From: Chara braunii
Taxonomy: Eukaryota > Streptophyta > Charophyceae > Charales > Characeae
Assembly (NCBI GenBank): GCA_003427395.1
Contig: BFEA01000393.1
Span: 1,139,807 to 1,167,774, forward strand
Length of the DNA stretch: 27,968 nucleotides
Direction of reading: 5' to 3'
Positions 9,091 through 18,541 of this stretch are shown here, piece by piece. The position numbers were made by a program, and so were the translations under genes. Under the pieces are notes generated by a model. It did not search any database and was not told the DNA's origin. It saw nothing but the letters and a program-made list of their open reading frames with translations. How positions within the stretch are numbered: the stretch's first letter is position 1; every line of letters begins with the position of its first letter.

Positions 9091-10048
9091 CAACCTCAGC
9101 GAGTCGCGTCTCCAGGAACCTGCCAATATCGCTTCTCAGCCCACAGCGGTTCACCAGCGGCCCAACAGAGTTCTTGCTGTCGTAGTAATATGAGCCAGCC
9201 AATAATACCGGCGGAATCTCGGCAGCTACGTGGCTTACCCACTGCCCCTTCAGTGTCGCACCAACCCGGGGAAACGGCAGCCTCACCAGTAGAGCAATAG
9301 TCATGGACACCACAGTTCTGAAGAGTAATATTCCTCATAGCGTAGTAACATCAGTGTTATGAGGCATGAAAGATAAAAAAAAACAGTTTGTTGCAGGGGC
9401 AACACTCCCGTAATAATGTTGTTTTCAAGGGGCACCGACCACCACTCCAGGCCCCTTTTGAGCAGTTGTGGCAACAATCTGGTGTTACCTCCGAAAGCAG
9501 CAGCGATCTCACTCCCTCCTCATAACAGCAGCCCTGTTGCAGAACCTGCTCAATCCCATTTGCGTGGTCTCCTAGCCCCCTAGAGTCCGTGGCCGGGTGC
9601 AGCTTGTACACAGTACAGTGGCGCCCCAGCAGCTCCCCAAAGGTATAACACACCGCCAATCTCGTCTCAAGGAGGTCCGGCAAGGGCGCCCCGCTACCCG
9701 AAAACCTGTAGCAATCTCGACGCTACAATGTACTGCGAAGAATCGTCTCTAGTACCGCAATCCCGCAGCAGCGTGGGCAGCCGACCCACTCCCACAACCT
9801 GGACAACGCTGCAGTTCTTAAAGCACACCCGCAGCTGCGACGCAGCAACTCTGTCAGGCGCAACCACGCACAGCAGGCGCTCAAAACAAGCCTTATAGGA
9901 TGCTCAACCAGTGTACTACTCAAATAGCGCAGCATACAGGCCCCTATACCCTTTCTAACCGAGGAGCAGTCTGATATACCCCAACTGACCCGGAGTTTAG
10001 CAACCGTTCCTACTTTGGTCCGGATCCAGTCCCCTGTCTGTGAGTACA
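9091..10048. other. No gene seen; sparse CAG-like triplets
   Basis: Composition continues that of the neighbouring CAG-rich tract in diluted form. Open frames of about 100 codons exist on both strands but none has a recognisable domain, and their low-complexity translations look like by-products of the triplet bias. Confidence 0.4.
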
Positions 10049-10214
10049 CAACCCCTCTGATAGACGAATCCACCCTCCTATATCAATAGTAGCTATTGAA
10101 GCATACTGAGGTTGTAGGCCATGCAGACCATCAACCCCTCTGATAGACGAATCCACCCTCCTATATCAATAGTAGCTATTGAAGCATACTGAGGTTGTAG
10201 GCCATGCAGACCAT
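10049..10214. repeat. 83-base tandem duplication
   Basis: Bases 10049-10131 are repeated without change at 10132-10214. The second unit ends exactly before an ambiguous base at 10215. Perfect identity and the adjoining N suggest a join between overlapping assembly pieces rather than a biological repeat. Confidence 0.9.
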
Positions 10215-11237
10215 NGCTACGACCATGGTATGTACACTTACTCTCGTCAGCAGCTACAATGGTCCATGCGAGGGCAGACCACTTGTTCGAGGTACACAGG
10301 ATGGCCAGAGAACCAAANACTGAGTCACAGAGGCATATGCTATGCTGTGNCTTACTGATGAGCCTGGGGAGCCCTCAATCTATCAGAATCCCTGTTGAGT
10401 TCGGCCTTGGCCTTGACAGGCGGCCGTTCAACCACATATATCAAAAGAGTAGTGAATACACAGAAGTAATATCNTANGAACACACAGCGGTCTGACGCCA
10501 TGTACCTCAAGCCTAACACTTCTGCCACAGTCTCTTCAGCCCTGGAACATAGCAGTCAAGATCAGCCATCTGAAACACAGCTCACTTTACACCCAATAGT
10601 GAAAGGCCCTGCATCAATCCAAACCCATGTCGATGATCTTCTTTCTGAGCAGCATCATCCTGGGCCCGTGCAGCAGCAACCAGAACCCGAACTTTGGCTG
10701 TAAGCACGGGCAACCACGCGATCGCCATCCACCAGGAACGCTGGGTATACAGCAGCGGCGGTGCCCAGCCACCCACAGCACCGTATTCCAGCCAGTCCCC
10801 AGTTAAACACAACCAGCCTGGCGATGGACAGCGCTCACCATAGTTTCGCGCATTAGCAGCATCCGCAGTCGAACAGCAGCAGCAATCCTGGAGTTCAGCA
10901 GTCTTATGGCAAAGTCCGAACCCTCATCACCCTGCTGTACCGTCCTAAGAACGACAACGGCACCCGGTAGTGGCAGCTGCTGCTGCCGCAACCTCTCCAA
11001 GTCGAGGGGTCAGGATGACACGTACCATGAGTAATGCCCCTTGAATCCGGTGACGAGTGTACACAGCAGCTGTACTCGACAAAAAAGATCTATAATAGAA
11101 CTCGCTCTCTAATCTGCCGTCTCTCGATCAGGCGCCACCAACTGGAGAGTTGCTGTTTTTTGTATCTGCCTCACGCCCCTTCCACCCCTGCATGGGCAGC
11201 ATCGTAGTGGCCGGGTTGCACAGAGCTACCCGCCAGG
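10215..11237. other. No gene seen; CAG-rich, N-containing
   Basis: Several single Ns lie between 10215 and 10480. CAG/AGC triplets become frequent again around 10660-11000 with the same character as 8676-9090, suggesting one decayed low-complexity unit of about 2.4 kb. No frame has a known motif. Confidence 0.4.
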
Positions 11238-11497
11238 NNNNNNNNNNNNNNNNNNNNNNNNNNNNNNNNNNNNNNNNNNNNNNNNNNNNNNNNNNNNNNN
11301 NNNNNNNNNNNNNNNNNNNNNNNNNNNNNNNNNNNNNNNNNNNNNNNNNNNNNNNNNNNNNNNNNNNNNNNNNNNNNNNNNNNNNNNNNNNNNNNNNNNN
11401 NNNNNNNNNNNNNNNNNNNNNNNNNNNNNNNNNNNNNNNNNNNNNNNNNNNNNNNNNNNNNNNNNNNNNNNNNNNNNNNNNNNNNNNNNNNNNNNNN
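11238..11497. other. Assembly gap (260 N)
   Basis: Undetermined bases. Sequences on the two sides need not be at their true distance: the left side is CAG-rich, the right side is GC-rich with a different character. Confidence 1.
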
Positions 11498-12299
11498 CAC
11501 CTCTTACTCCCCCTCTTCTTACACCCCCGTTCTCTTCAGTGCCCCCTTGTTTTCTCCTAACCCACTCCCAACGTAGGAGGTCATGCCCGACAGCGCGCTG
11601 GGCCCATTGGACGGAGCAGAGGTAGCTCGGAGATGGAGGCAACTATGCCCCTGGGCGAAGGCGACTTCAGCAAGGTAGGTGATTACAACTGCCCTTTGGC
11701 CATCGTTGTGAACATGACTGCGCTGGTTGGCTACAGCGGGCGCGACAGGCACGAGGAGCCACAAGGAGAAGCGAGCTTTTACTTGAAGATGGCCAAAGCA
11801 TGCCGCGCTCCCAATCTGCGCCCCCCCCCCCCTTCGGCGCGCAACCGGCCAGATCTTGGTTACTAGGAATAAGAGGTGCCTTAGTTGGATTAGTGGCCGT
11901 TGAGTCGGCGTTGACGGTCCTAAGTACGGCATGGGGTGCGAGGCGGCCGCGACACAAATTGGGTAGGCTAGTGAAGGGGCCTACCAGCAGCAGGCGCTTA
12001 ATAAGTGGAGTGGGGAGTGAGGGACGGGCTAGGCCTAGGCCTAGGGGCTGCGTGTACCAGTTATATGGGATCACGCGCAGGCCAGTACCAGGCTGGGGCA
12101 TGGCCCTATAGGTTACGGTACTGGGCTAACACGGCGGAGATGCGGAGATTGAGGCCAGCAGCGGAGGAGCGAGGGAGTGCAGGGGAGCCGAGGGGTTGAG
12201 GGTCCCGTGGGACTATCCCCCTTGCTTTTTTGCTGGGGGGGGTCCGACAGCGGGCTCGCGAGGCAGGACCGAGGCTGGCTGGGTTTCGACGGTTCCCCA
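11498..12299. other. No gene seen; GC-rich
   Basis: No coding motif is recognised. At 12029-12045 the hexamer-like unit CTAGGC is repeated in a self-complementary array (CTAGGCCTAGGCCTAGG). A run of C is present at 11821-11831. The region may be the start of whatever unit contains the T-rich modules to the right. Confidence 0.4.
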
Positions 12300-12306
12300 C
12301 CCCGTA

Positions 12307-12432
12307 TCCGCTTTTTCTTAAATTTCTTTTCTAAATTGTTATTATTCTTACTTTTATTTTTATTTTGTTATTACTATTTATCTCGTCCCACTACGGGGCG
12401 TGGTCCAGTACCGGTCTTAGGACCGGCCGTGA
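12307..12432. repeat. T-rich module A with GGACCGGCCGTGA
   Basis: A T-rich tract (12307-12382) is followed after about 38 bases by GGACCGGCCGTGA (12420-12432). The same arrangement recurs at 13003-13100. The palindromic CCGGTCTTAGGACCGG at 12411-12426 is part of this copy only. On the minus strand the tract would be an A-rich tail. Confidence 0.5.
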
Positions 12433-12844
12433 CCCCATGCATGAACCATTGAAGCACGGGCCGAGGGGCCCAACGTACATGCGAGCGGAAGGGTGATTTG
12501 CCCACGAGGCCGAAGGACCCTGTGTGGCAGTTCAGCGTCCGCCAACCCCGGTCTGCTGAGAAAAAGGGTGAGTGGGAGTATGCCGTCGGGGCCCGTGAGG
12601 CGCAGGACCAATCACACAGATTCACCAAGGTCCTAAATGTACCATTTGCGTGCCTCGATCAGGCAGCCTGCGTGGTCGCGGGACAAGGGAATTCGCGGTC
12701 ACCAGCTCTTGCACCGATTATGGGTGGTGCCGTGCGACCAGCAGGGTACCAAGTTGCCGCTACCACAGACGACCAGGGCCTTGTCCCATCTGAAAAGGTA
12801 CAGCAGTGTGACCTGACCATGCCCAAAACCTCAGATTGCCCTGT

Positions 12845-12873
12845 CCCAGATCTGCATATTTCGCAGATTTGGG
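12845..12873. repeat. 11-bp hairpin
   Basis: CCCAGATCTGC (12845-12855) pairs with GCAGATTTGGG (12863-12873) with a single G-U pair, around a 7-base loop. Confidence 0.8.
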
Positions 12874-12913
12874 GCGCAGTGTGAGCATGCCCGTTGGGGC
12901 CCGAAAGATGGCT

Positions 12914-12946
12914 ACTGTGCCTGGGCGGAGCGGCCCAAGGCACAGT
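12914..12946. repeat. 13-bp hairpin with one bulge
   Basis: ACTGTGCCT (12914-12922) pairs with AGGCACAGT (12938-12946); after one bulged A four more pairs form (GGGC with GCCC), leaving a 6-base loop. It resembles an RNA hairpin, but no surrounding RNA family is recognised. Confidence 0.8.
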
Positions 12947-13002
12947 GGGGGAGGCACACAGCTCTGGCCAGCTGGTCACATGGAAACCCCCCCATCCTGC
13001 TG

Positions 13003-13100
13003 TTTCATTTTATTTTTGTTTTATTTTTATTTATTTTTGTATAGCCTTTTGCTTCCAGCTTGAGACACGGCCCATGTGCTGGGTTTGGGACCGGCCGTGA
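13003..13100. repeat. T-rich module B with GGACCGGCCGTGA
   Basis: A T-rich tract (13003-13051) is followed after about 37 bases by GGACCGGCCGTGA (13088-13100), copying the order of the module at 12307-12432. It leads directly into the tRNA-like sequence at 13101. Confidence 0.5.
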
Positions 13101-13162
13101 GGCCCAAGAGCCTAGTTCAGTGGATACACCACTGAACTGTGGAAATACAGACCCGTGTCCCA
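13101..13162 (+). ncRNA. tRNA-like head of a probable SINE
   Basis: TAGTTCAGTGG at 13113-13123 matches a tRNA A box, and GTGTCCCAGTCC at 13155-13166 resembles a B box with about seven of ten core positions, at a normal spacing of about 30 bases. GTTCAGTGG also pairs perfectly with CCACTGAAC (13114-13122 with 13128-13136), which a functional tRNA D-arm would not do over this length. So this is a tRNA-derived Pol III promoter head or a tRNA relic rather than a working tRNA. It joins U6-like sequence at the shared tetramer GTCC. Confidence 0.5.
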
Positions 13163-13247
13163 GTCCTTCGGGACATCCGGTAAAATTGGAACGTTGCAGA
13201 GGAGCTTAGCACGGCCCCTGCACAAGGCTAGTGCGTATAAAAAGAGA
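13163..13247 (+). pseudogene. U6 snRNA-like sequence, degenerate
   Basis: The plus strand follows U6 snRNA in order: a 5' stem-loop GTCC-TTCG-GGAC, then ACATCC, TAAAATTGGAACG, CAGAG, TTAGCA, GGCCCCTGC, CAAGG and a 3' A-rich part. About five of six bases agree with plant U6 as I remember it up to position 13227, after which it drifts. The catalytic ACAGAGA box reads GCAGAGG here, so it cannot be a normal U6. The 5' stem has lost one C and one G relative to the usual form, keeping the pairing. There is no TATA box at the right distance upstream and no T-run terminator. It is a U6 pseudogene or the body of a U6-derived SINE. Confidence 0.75.
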
Positions 13248-13848
13248 GGTCGCACTCTCTCCGCTGCTAGTGATGAGAGTCGTCTGTGAGGGGGGGAGAC
13301 AGCGCAGGCTAGTGAGGGGGTGGCAGTATAGGAAGGAGGAGAGATGGTGCAAGAGAGCTCAGCGCCGCGGGAGGAAGGGCAGCAGCAGAAACACCGGGAA
13401 AAGAGTGAAATGAACCTGGCCGCAGCTCCGGGCCAGGTACAGTCGAAGGAGGAGGGAGAAAATAACGTCAAAGCTATGGCTGAGGAGAGAGGCTACGACG
13501 TGCTCGTCTCTTAGCAGAACTTGGCGGGAGAGAATGCTAACCTGGGGTTTCGAGGCAGGGAGAACCAAGTGGTGTGGTCAGACTAAGGCAAGGATTAATA
13601 AAATAGGAGGAAGAAAGGAAAAAAAAATAGTGCGCGGGAGTGACGGGATGTTGGATTTGGCCGCCTTGAAAAAGGCAGATCTCGAGTGAAGATTCGTTTT
13701 CAATGTTCTTGGCCATGGCGAGTTGAATGGTGGTGTCAGATTCCGAAGTAAGTGGCTGGTTTCCCATGTAGCCGAACCGACTTAGGCGCGTCTCGCACAG
13801 TACACTTTAGACCTTCACTCTTAATTCCGGTCACTTGCAAAAACTAGG
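13248..13848. other. No gene seen; purine-rich
   Basis: Bases 13270-13460 are G/A-rich on the plus strand. A 7-bp hairpin, CCTGGCC with GGCCAGG, lies near 13415-13440. No coding motif is recognised on either strand. Confidence 0.4.
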
Positions 13849-13874
13849 GCGGATACCCTTGTCTGGGTATTCGC
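13849..13874. repeat. 10-bp hairpin
   Basis: GCGGATACCC (13849-13858) pairs with GGGTATTCGC (13865-13874), with one G-U pair, around a 6-base loop. Confidence 0.8.
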
Positions 13875-13898
13875 GCCGACAGCTTACCGGACCATATT

Positions 13899-13918
13899 AA
13901 GCGACGTCCCCGTCGCTT
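13899..13918. repeat. 8-bp hairpin with TCCC loop
   Basis: AAGCGACG and CGTCGCTT are perfect complements around TCCC, 25 bases beyond the previous hairpin. It is not followed by a T-run. Confidence 0.85.
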
Positions 13919-14603
13919 CGCAAGATAAAAAAGCTACAAATCCAACCACAACTCCAAATGCTGACGAGAAAAGGAACCAATCCGATTAGCCGACAGACTA
14001 AGGGTAGAGGCCTCCATCAAGCCATGCCTCCACAACTATATGCTGCCAGGATTCTAGCCCGGCCCTCATCGCCCAGGCACTAGGATGCTGACAGCATAAG
14101 TTCCAAAGACCCTCTCAGCCGTCCTCTTCCCCTGGTCCTAGACAACCTTCGGCTTCTCGTTGGGTGTCCCTAGTCGTGGCCAAAACTAAGGACGCGGGCC
14201 CTAACCGAGACCTTTGAAGGCACTCTCGCCTTCCTTCTCAGAAAATCTCCCGCAATCAAATACACATACGTATATACCTATACTTAATATTGACTCAGCT
14301 CTTTCTGCAGTCTAGTACAAAAAGGCTAGGTCTCCATCTTGGCCCACCGCAGTCTGGGTGATCGTGCCAGGTCTACGGCCCACCGCGTTTGTTAACTCAG
14401 CGGTAGTGTCTTCGCGGGTTGCGCCGCAATAGATTATTTCTCCTGATAATCATTCAATCAGGACTCAAAAAAGACTCGACTCGACTCCTATCCCACGTCG
14501 GTCTACGAGAGTAAATTCCTCCTAGGTGGCCACACCCTTTTAAGTCTTTACTCCCTAGGAACGACGCAGGCCCGCTGGCCAGGTTGTGTCGATCAGCAGC
14601 CAA

Positions 14604-14625
14604 CACTAGGGGTTGCGCCCTAGTG
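14604..14625. repeat. 8-bp hairpin with GTTGCG loop
   Basis: CACTAGGG (14604-14611) pairs perfectly with CCCTAGTG (14618-14625). The loop is unrelated to the constant-loop family at 6978-8042. Confidence 0.85.
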
Positions 14626-15823
14626 ATACTAAACTCTACCGTTAGCTTGGTATTCTCATATATGTTCCAGGATTAGCACATGTGGCTGGACGGTGGGTCG
14701 CAACAATTACGAGCCTACTGCGGGACTACGCAGAGGCCTGTCACACGTAAAAGGTATTTACCCGCCCTCTGTGGGACAACACAGGGGATCGTGGCAACCT
14801 NTNCACATTTACAAACAGAATCACNGCCAGTTGCACAAGGCCGTGACTTCCTTACTTNATCAGAGCAGGAGGCCACGNATCCCAGTGANATCTCCNANAA
14901 GAAACTATTTGCGACCTCTCCAAACTCTCAACAGTGGCCAAGCAACAAGCATGGTCCTTCTCGTCAGGCTTTATCATACCAACCTTGCTTACCATGCCAC
15001 CGATCTGGTAAACACCCTTCATACGAGGGAGGTCTCACGCCATAGGTCTCCCAGCATGCAGCGGTTGCCTCCACAAAAACCCAGGCACCCCTACCATAGC
15101 ACAACTCAAACTTGAGGGACCAACTTATGGGTCCTCATCACAACTCAACAACATACATTCGGCATGGCAAGCATCTGAGTCTCAAGGACTCACAAATCCA
15201 AGGGATTCTTATACTTTCACAAGGACAGACTGCGCTTCCCCTCCTTATACCCGGCCCTGTCACCTGCACCTTTAAAAGAGAGCTGGCAACTCTCTGAATT
15301 CGAGCGGAAAGGTACAGGGAAGAAAGCCTGCCCGCGGGCAGATCGCCTAAGTATACCGAAGGGTAGGCAGTTCACATACATTCCATTCATACGATACACA
15401 ATATACAAAATGCCACTCATACGTCCAACATCCACCACACATCAGGATAAAGCCACACATGTGAGAGTGAGAGTGATCGTCATGTACAAGGAATAGTCTC
15501 AACCCTCACTCAACTCAGATATACACTCAGGGATGAGGTATCTCATCCAAAAATCCACAGGGTAATCTCGTCTCGGGACCCACACAAAACAACTCGCCCT
15601 ACCCTGAATATAGTACATGGTTAACTGTACAAGGAATCCCCAAAACAATTCAGTATTCTATTGCCACTTAGTGCACACCCCCTATTTTACATGATCCTAG
15701 TTACCGCGGCCATCCCATGCCGCAGGTCCCATCTATACACTCAACGTCGTAGGCGTCCACCCTGCCTAAGTAATAGCAAAGTCGTCAAAGAAATGTCCAG
15801 ATTTTATTCAGGTGAATCAGACC
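14626..15823. other. No gene seen; probable 3' flank of main element
   Basis: Several Ns lie between 14802 and 14897. There is no recognised motif on either strand. As it directly follows the last ORF of the main retrotransposon it may be its 3' untranslated region. I could not find a purine-rich tract plus LTR start that would mark the 3' LTR here. Confidence 0.4.
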
Positions 15824-18369
15824 CTAATCACTCATCTCCTCCTGGTTCTGCCTGTACAATTGAGCTCTACCCCCATCTACAGCTCGTTCCACCACTCTAC
15901 CCTGCCTATCATACATCTTCCCATCATACTCCGAGACCTTCCCGTCTGCCTGGTCCTTTAGGAATTTGAGGCACTGCAATGCCCTGTGCTCTTCCTTCGT
16001 ACAATAGAAGCAGGTCGAGTCAAACGACTTCCTAGNCCTTTTCTTCTTCNGCTGGGGCCCTGCTGGCNATGGGGTTTCCCTNGCTTCTCCGTCCAACTCA
16101 TGGCACTGAGGCACATCTCTGGGTCTCTCAGATCTTGCCTCCGACTCTCGCGGACTGGGCCCTGGTTGCGCCCTTGCTCCCTCTGGCTCATAGTCAGGAG
16201 TATCCAACCTCTGGGGCCTGCCTGCGATGATGCCCTCCATTGCACCTCCCATCTCGCTTTCCAGGGGATCTTCCAACTTGGACTCTGATGAAAACAAACC
16301 AGCAACCTCCTGCACAGAGTGGACTGCTTCCAGTAGCACGTCCAAGGATCCTCCTGTCGATCCTTGGGGAGGCTCATCACTGGCCGAGGGCAGTCTCTCC
16401 TCAAGTGACGGTGGCATGGCAGGGTCCGCAGCCATCGTGGGTAGCACCGGAAGCTCCGTAGGGGCTCTGAATTCGAAGGCTTCCCTTTCATCCTTCCTCT
16501 TGGCCTCTGCCTCCTCAGGCTCCAAAATGACTCTTCCTATAGGTGCCTCTTGCTGAGGCTCAGCCACAGCTGGTTGCCCTGATACGTCATGTCCCAGTTG
16601 CCTCCGCTCGCCTGGCCTGCTACTCTCCGCCCCATCCCTGCCGCCAAGGAGTTGCTGCTTCAATTCCAGGATGGTGGCGGCCTGGCTAGTCACCAGAGCC
16701 TTGAGTTCTCGGATGCCTCAATAGTCACCAACTGCGACTCCAGCCCTGCTTCCTTCAGTTCCTTCCCTCTCATATCTGCCTCCAGCATCATATGCCTGTC
16801 GAAGGAGGTCTTGGATACGGAGCAAATCCTCTGATCCAAATACTCATCAGCTCTCTGTGAAGTTTCAACCTCGGCCTTGCCTGGGGTCGTCAACCCTTCG
16901 CCATGATGAGCAAGAAACTCTCCCCATATCTCCCCGAGCCCATATGGTTTATAGGGCGGTGGCGGACTTGAGAGTACCCCTGCCGCTTCCAATCTTTGCC
17001 CCTCCTGCCGGATTTCCTCCCAGCGTCTTGCCACTCTAGCCCGTTTCTCCTCAGCCGTTTCTTTCGCTGGTACTTCCTCTATCGTGCGTCGTTCGACTTC
17101 CCCTGGGATCCCTGCTTCCACCTCTCTCTCGGCTTGATCTGGTTCCCGGGGTGACTCCACAGGTATGACCTCTTCCAGATTAGGCTGCTCCAGAGCGTGG
17201 GCGGCCAAAGGGCTATCAATCAGACTGTCTGCCTCCCTCCTCAGGCTGGCCCCCTCCGCCTCACTTGCCTCTATTCCTGTCGGCGATAGGGCTGTCTCTG
17301 GCACCGATATCGAGACTTCCTCCCTTTGTACTTTCTTCCTCGTATCTGGCGGGCTCTCGAGTGGACCACCAAGCCTCAGGCCCACGGCTGATCCCTGAGG
17401 GGGAGTGTCCTCCTCAACGTTTATGATCTCATCCCCAATCCGGCCTTTTGTAGCACTCGGCCCCTCCTCTTGTTCAGGGCCTTGAACGTCCTCTTGTGGT
17501 ACTTCCGCGACAGTCTCAAGGCGCCTCTCACTCATCGGCGGCTCTCTCCACTGGGCAGCGTCCAGGTGTGCCTCCAACGCTTGCAATGACCCTTCAACAG
17601 CCAGTATCTCTTCCTGCATATGCTGTGGCGTTTTCCCCAGTCCTCCTCCAGTATAGCGGTGGAACTCTACTGGCCCCAGTCCACCCTCGAGGTGCTCCTC
17701 CTGTCGTTCTACCTCAGGCACGTCCTCCTCTTCCCGCCTAGCAAGCGCCTTCCGTCCTCTCCGCGAGGTTCGGTCCTCAGCGGGCTCAGGTTCCCTCTGC
17801 CTGCCGCTCCTGAGGCGCCTTTCGACTCTAGGCTGAGGTGGTTCTGGCTGTCGGAATGCCGCCCTCAAGTGCGCTCTACAACCATCCCAATCTCGGGCCA
17901 TGTTCCTGATCTGTCTGGCCAAAGGTCTTTCCGCCTTTCGGGTCCACAGGGGTAATGTCATCACCCACTCGCTTCGCAGTATTCCCTGGTTCTGCATGAA
18001 TTGCTCGAATGCTGGGATGAACTCCTCTGCAATCCCAATCGCTAGCTGAATAGGTCTGCCATCAGGACCCACAGGCGACAGTCGCAGTTCCTGCATCCGT
18101 GCCTCCACTTCCGACCTCGTTCGAGCCTCCCTGCGAATATGTGCGATGGGCTCCATAAACCTGCCAACTCCCCTCAACCTCTCGATCGTCTGAGTCACGG
18201 TCCACCCCACATGGTCAGCGTGTCCCCAGAACTCGTCCATGAATAACTCGATATCCCCATCATCATACACCGGGGTGCTTGCTCGACGGTAAGGCCCATG
18301 CCGTCCATGCCCTCCTGATGCTCCCGCCGACCGTCGTGGTGGCCGTGTCCCCCTCCCTCCTCTTGGCAT
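15824..18369 (-). pseudogene. Second gag-like ORF (ORF2) downstream of integrase
   Basis: A 559-codon frame starts at ATG 18369-18367, 172 bases after the integrase stop, and switches frame near 16720 into a second frame ending at 15824; one indel explains the break. Together they encode about 850 residues. The N-terminus is basic (MPRGGRG). Residues 42-172 hold two helical capsid-like blocks, the second including FIPAFEQFM, ARQIRNMARDWDGC and LRAAF. A long Glu/Pro-rich linker follows. Near the end is CFYCTKEEHRALQC (16012-15971), a canonical CX2CX4HX4C knuckle, then a tail with YDGKMYDRQGRVV. That tail aligns with the one after the knuckle of the element's own Gag (MDGDIYDQFGDFI), so this is a second, diverged Gag. 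No protease or polymerase motif is present. Role unknown: capsid partner, RNA binding or a Gag from another element. Confidence 0.8.
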
Positions 18370-18541
18370 GGCTGCAAGTCAGTCCTGCACAACAGGCGAA
18401 GGAGACAACAGGCACGCGCCGGGGTAAACAAACAGGCGTCATAGAGGCACACTCAAGCCAAACTAAGCACATGCCCCAAGCAATCCTCCTAATCTACAAA
18501 CCCATTTACCCCTTTCTAGTGGAACTGGTTGCCTATCTCAC

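Noticed and set aside
8992-9300. Open frames of about 100 codons in the CAG-rich region
   Set aside because: Low-complexity Gln/Ser/Ala/Pro translations in several overlapping frames on both strands, without domain or conservation evidence.
11131-11139. GGCGCCACC, like the sequence next to the main primer site
   Set aside because: Only the first seven bases of the primer site agree, no TG follows at the proper distance, and no leader or gag lies to its left.
14390-14440. Possible tRNA (TAACTCAGCGGTAGTGT resembles an A box)
   Set aside because: No anticodon arm, T-arm or acceptable B box follows, so no cloverleaf can be drawn.
15112-15135. GGGACC-AACTTAT-GGGTCC as another constant-loop hairpin
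   Set aside because: It shares only AACTTATGG with the core and has a 7-base loop; a chance match cannot be excluded.
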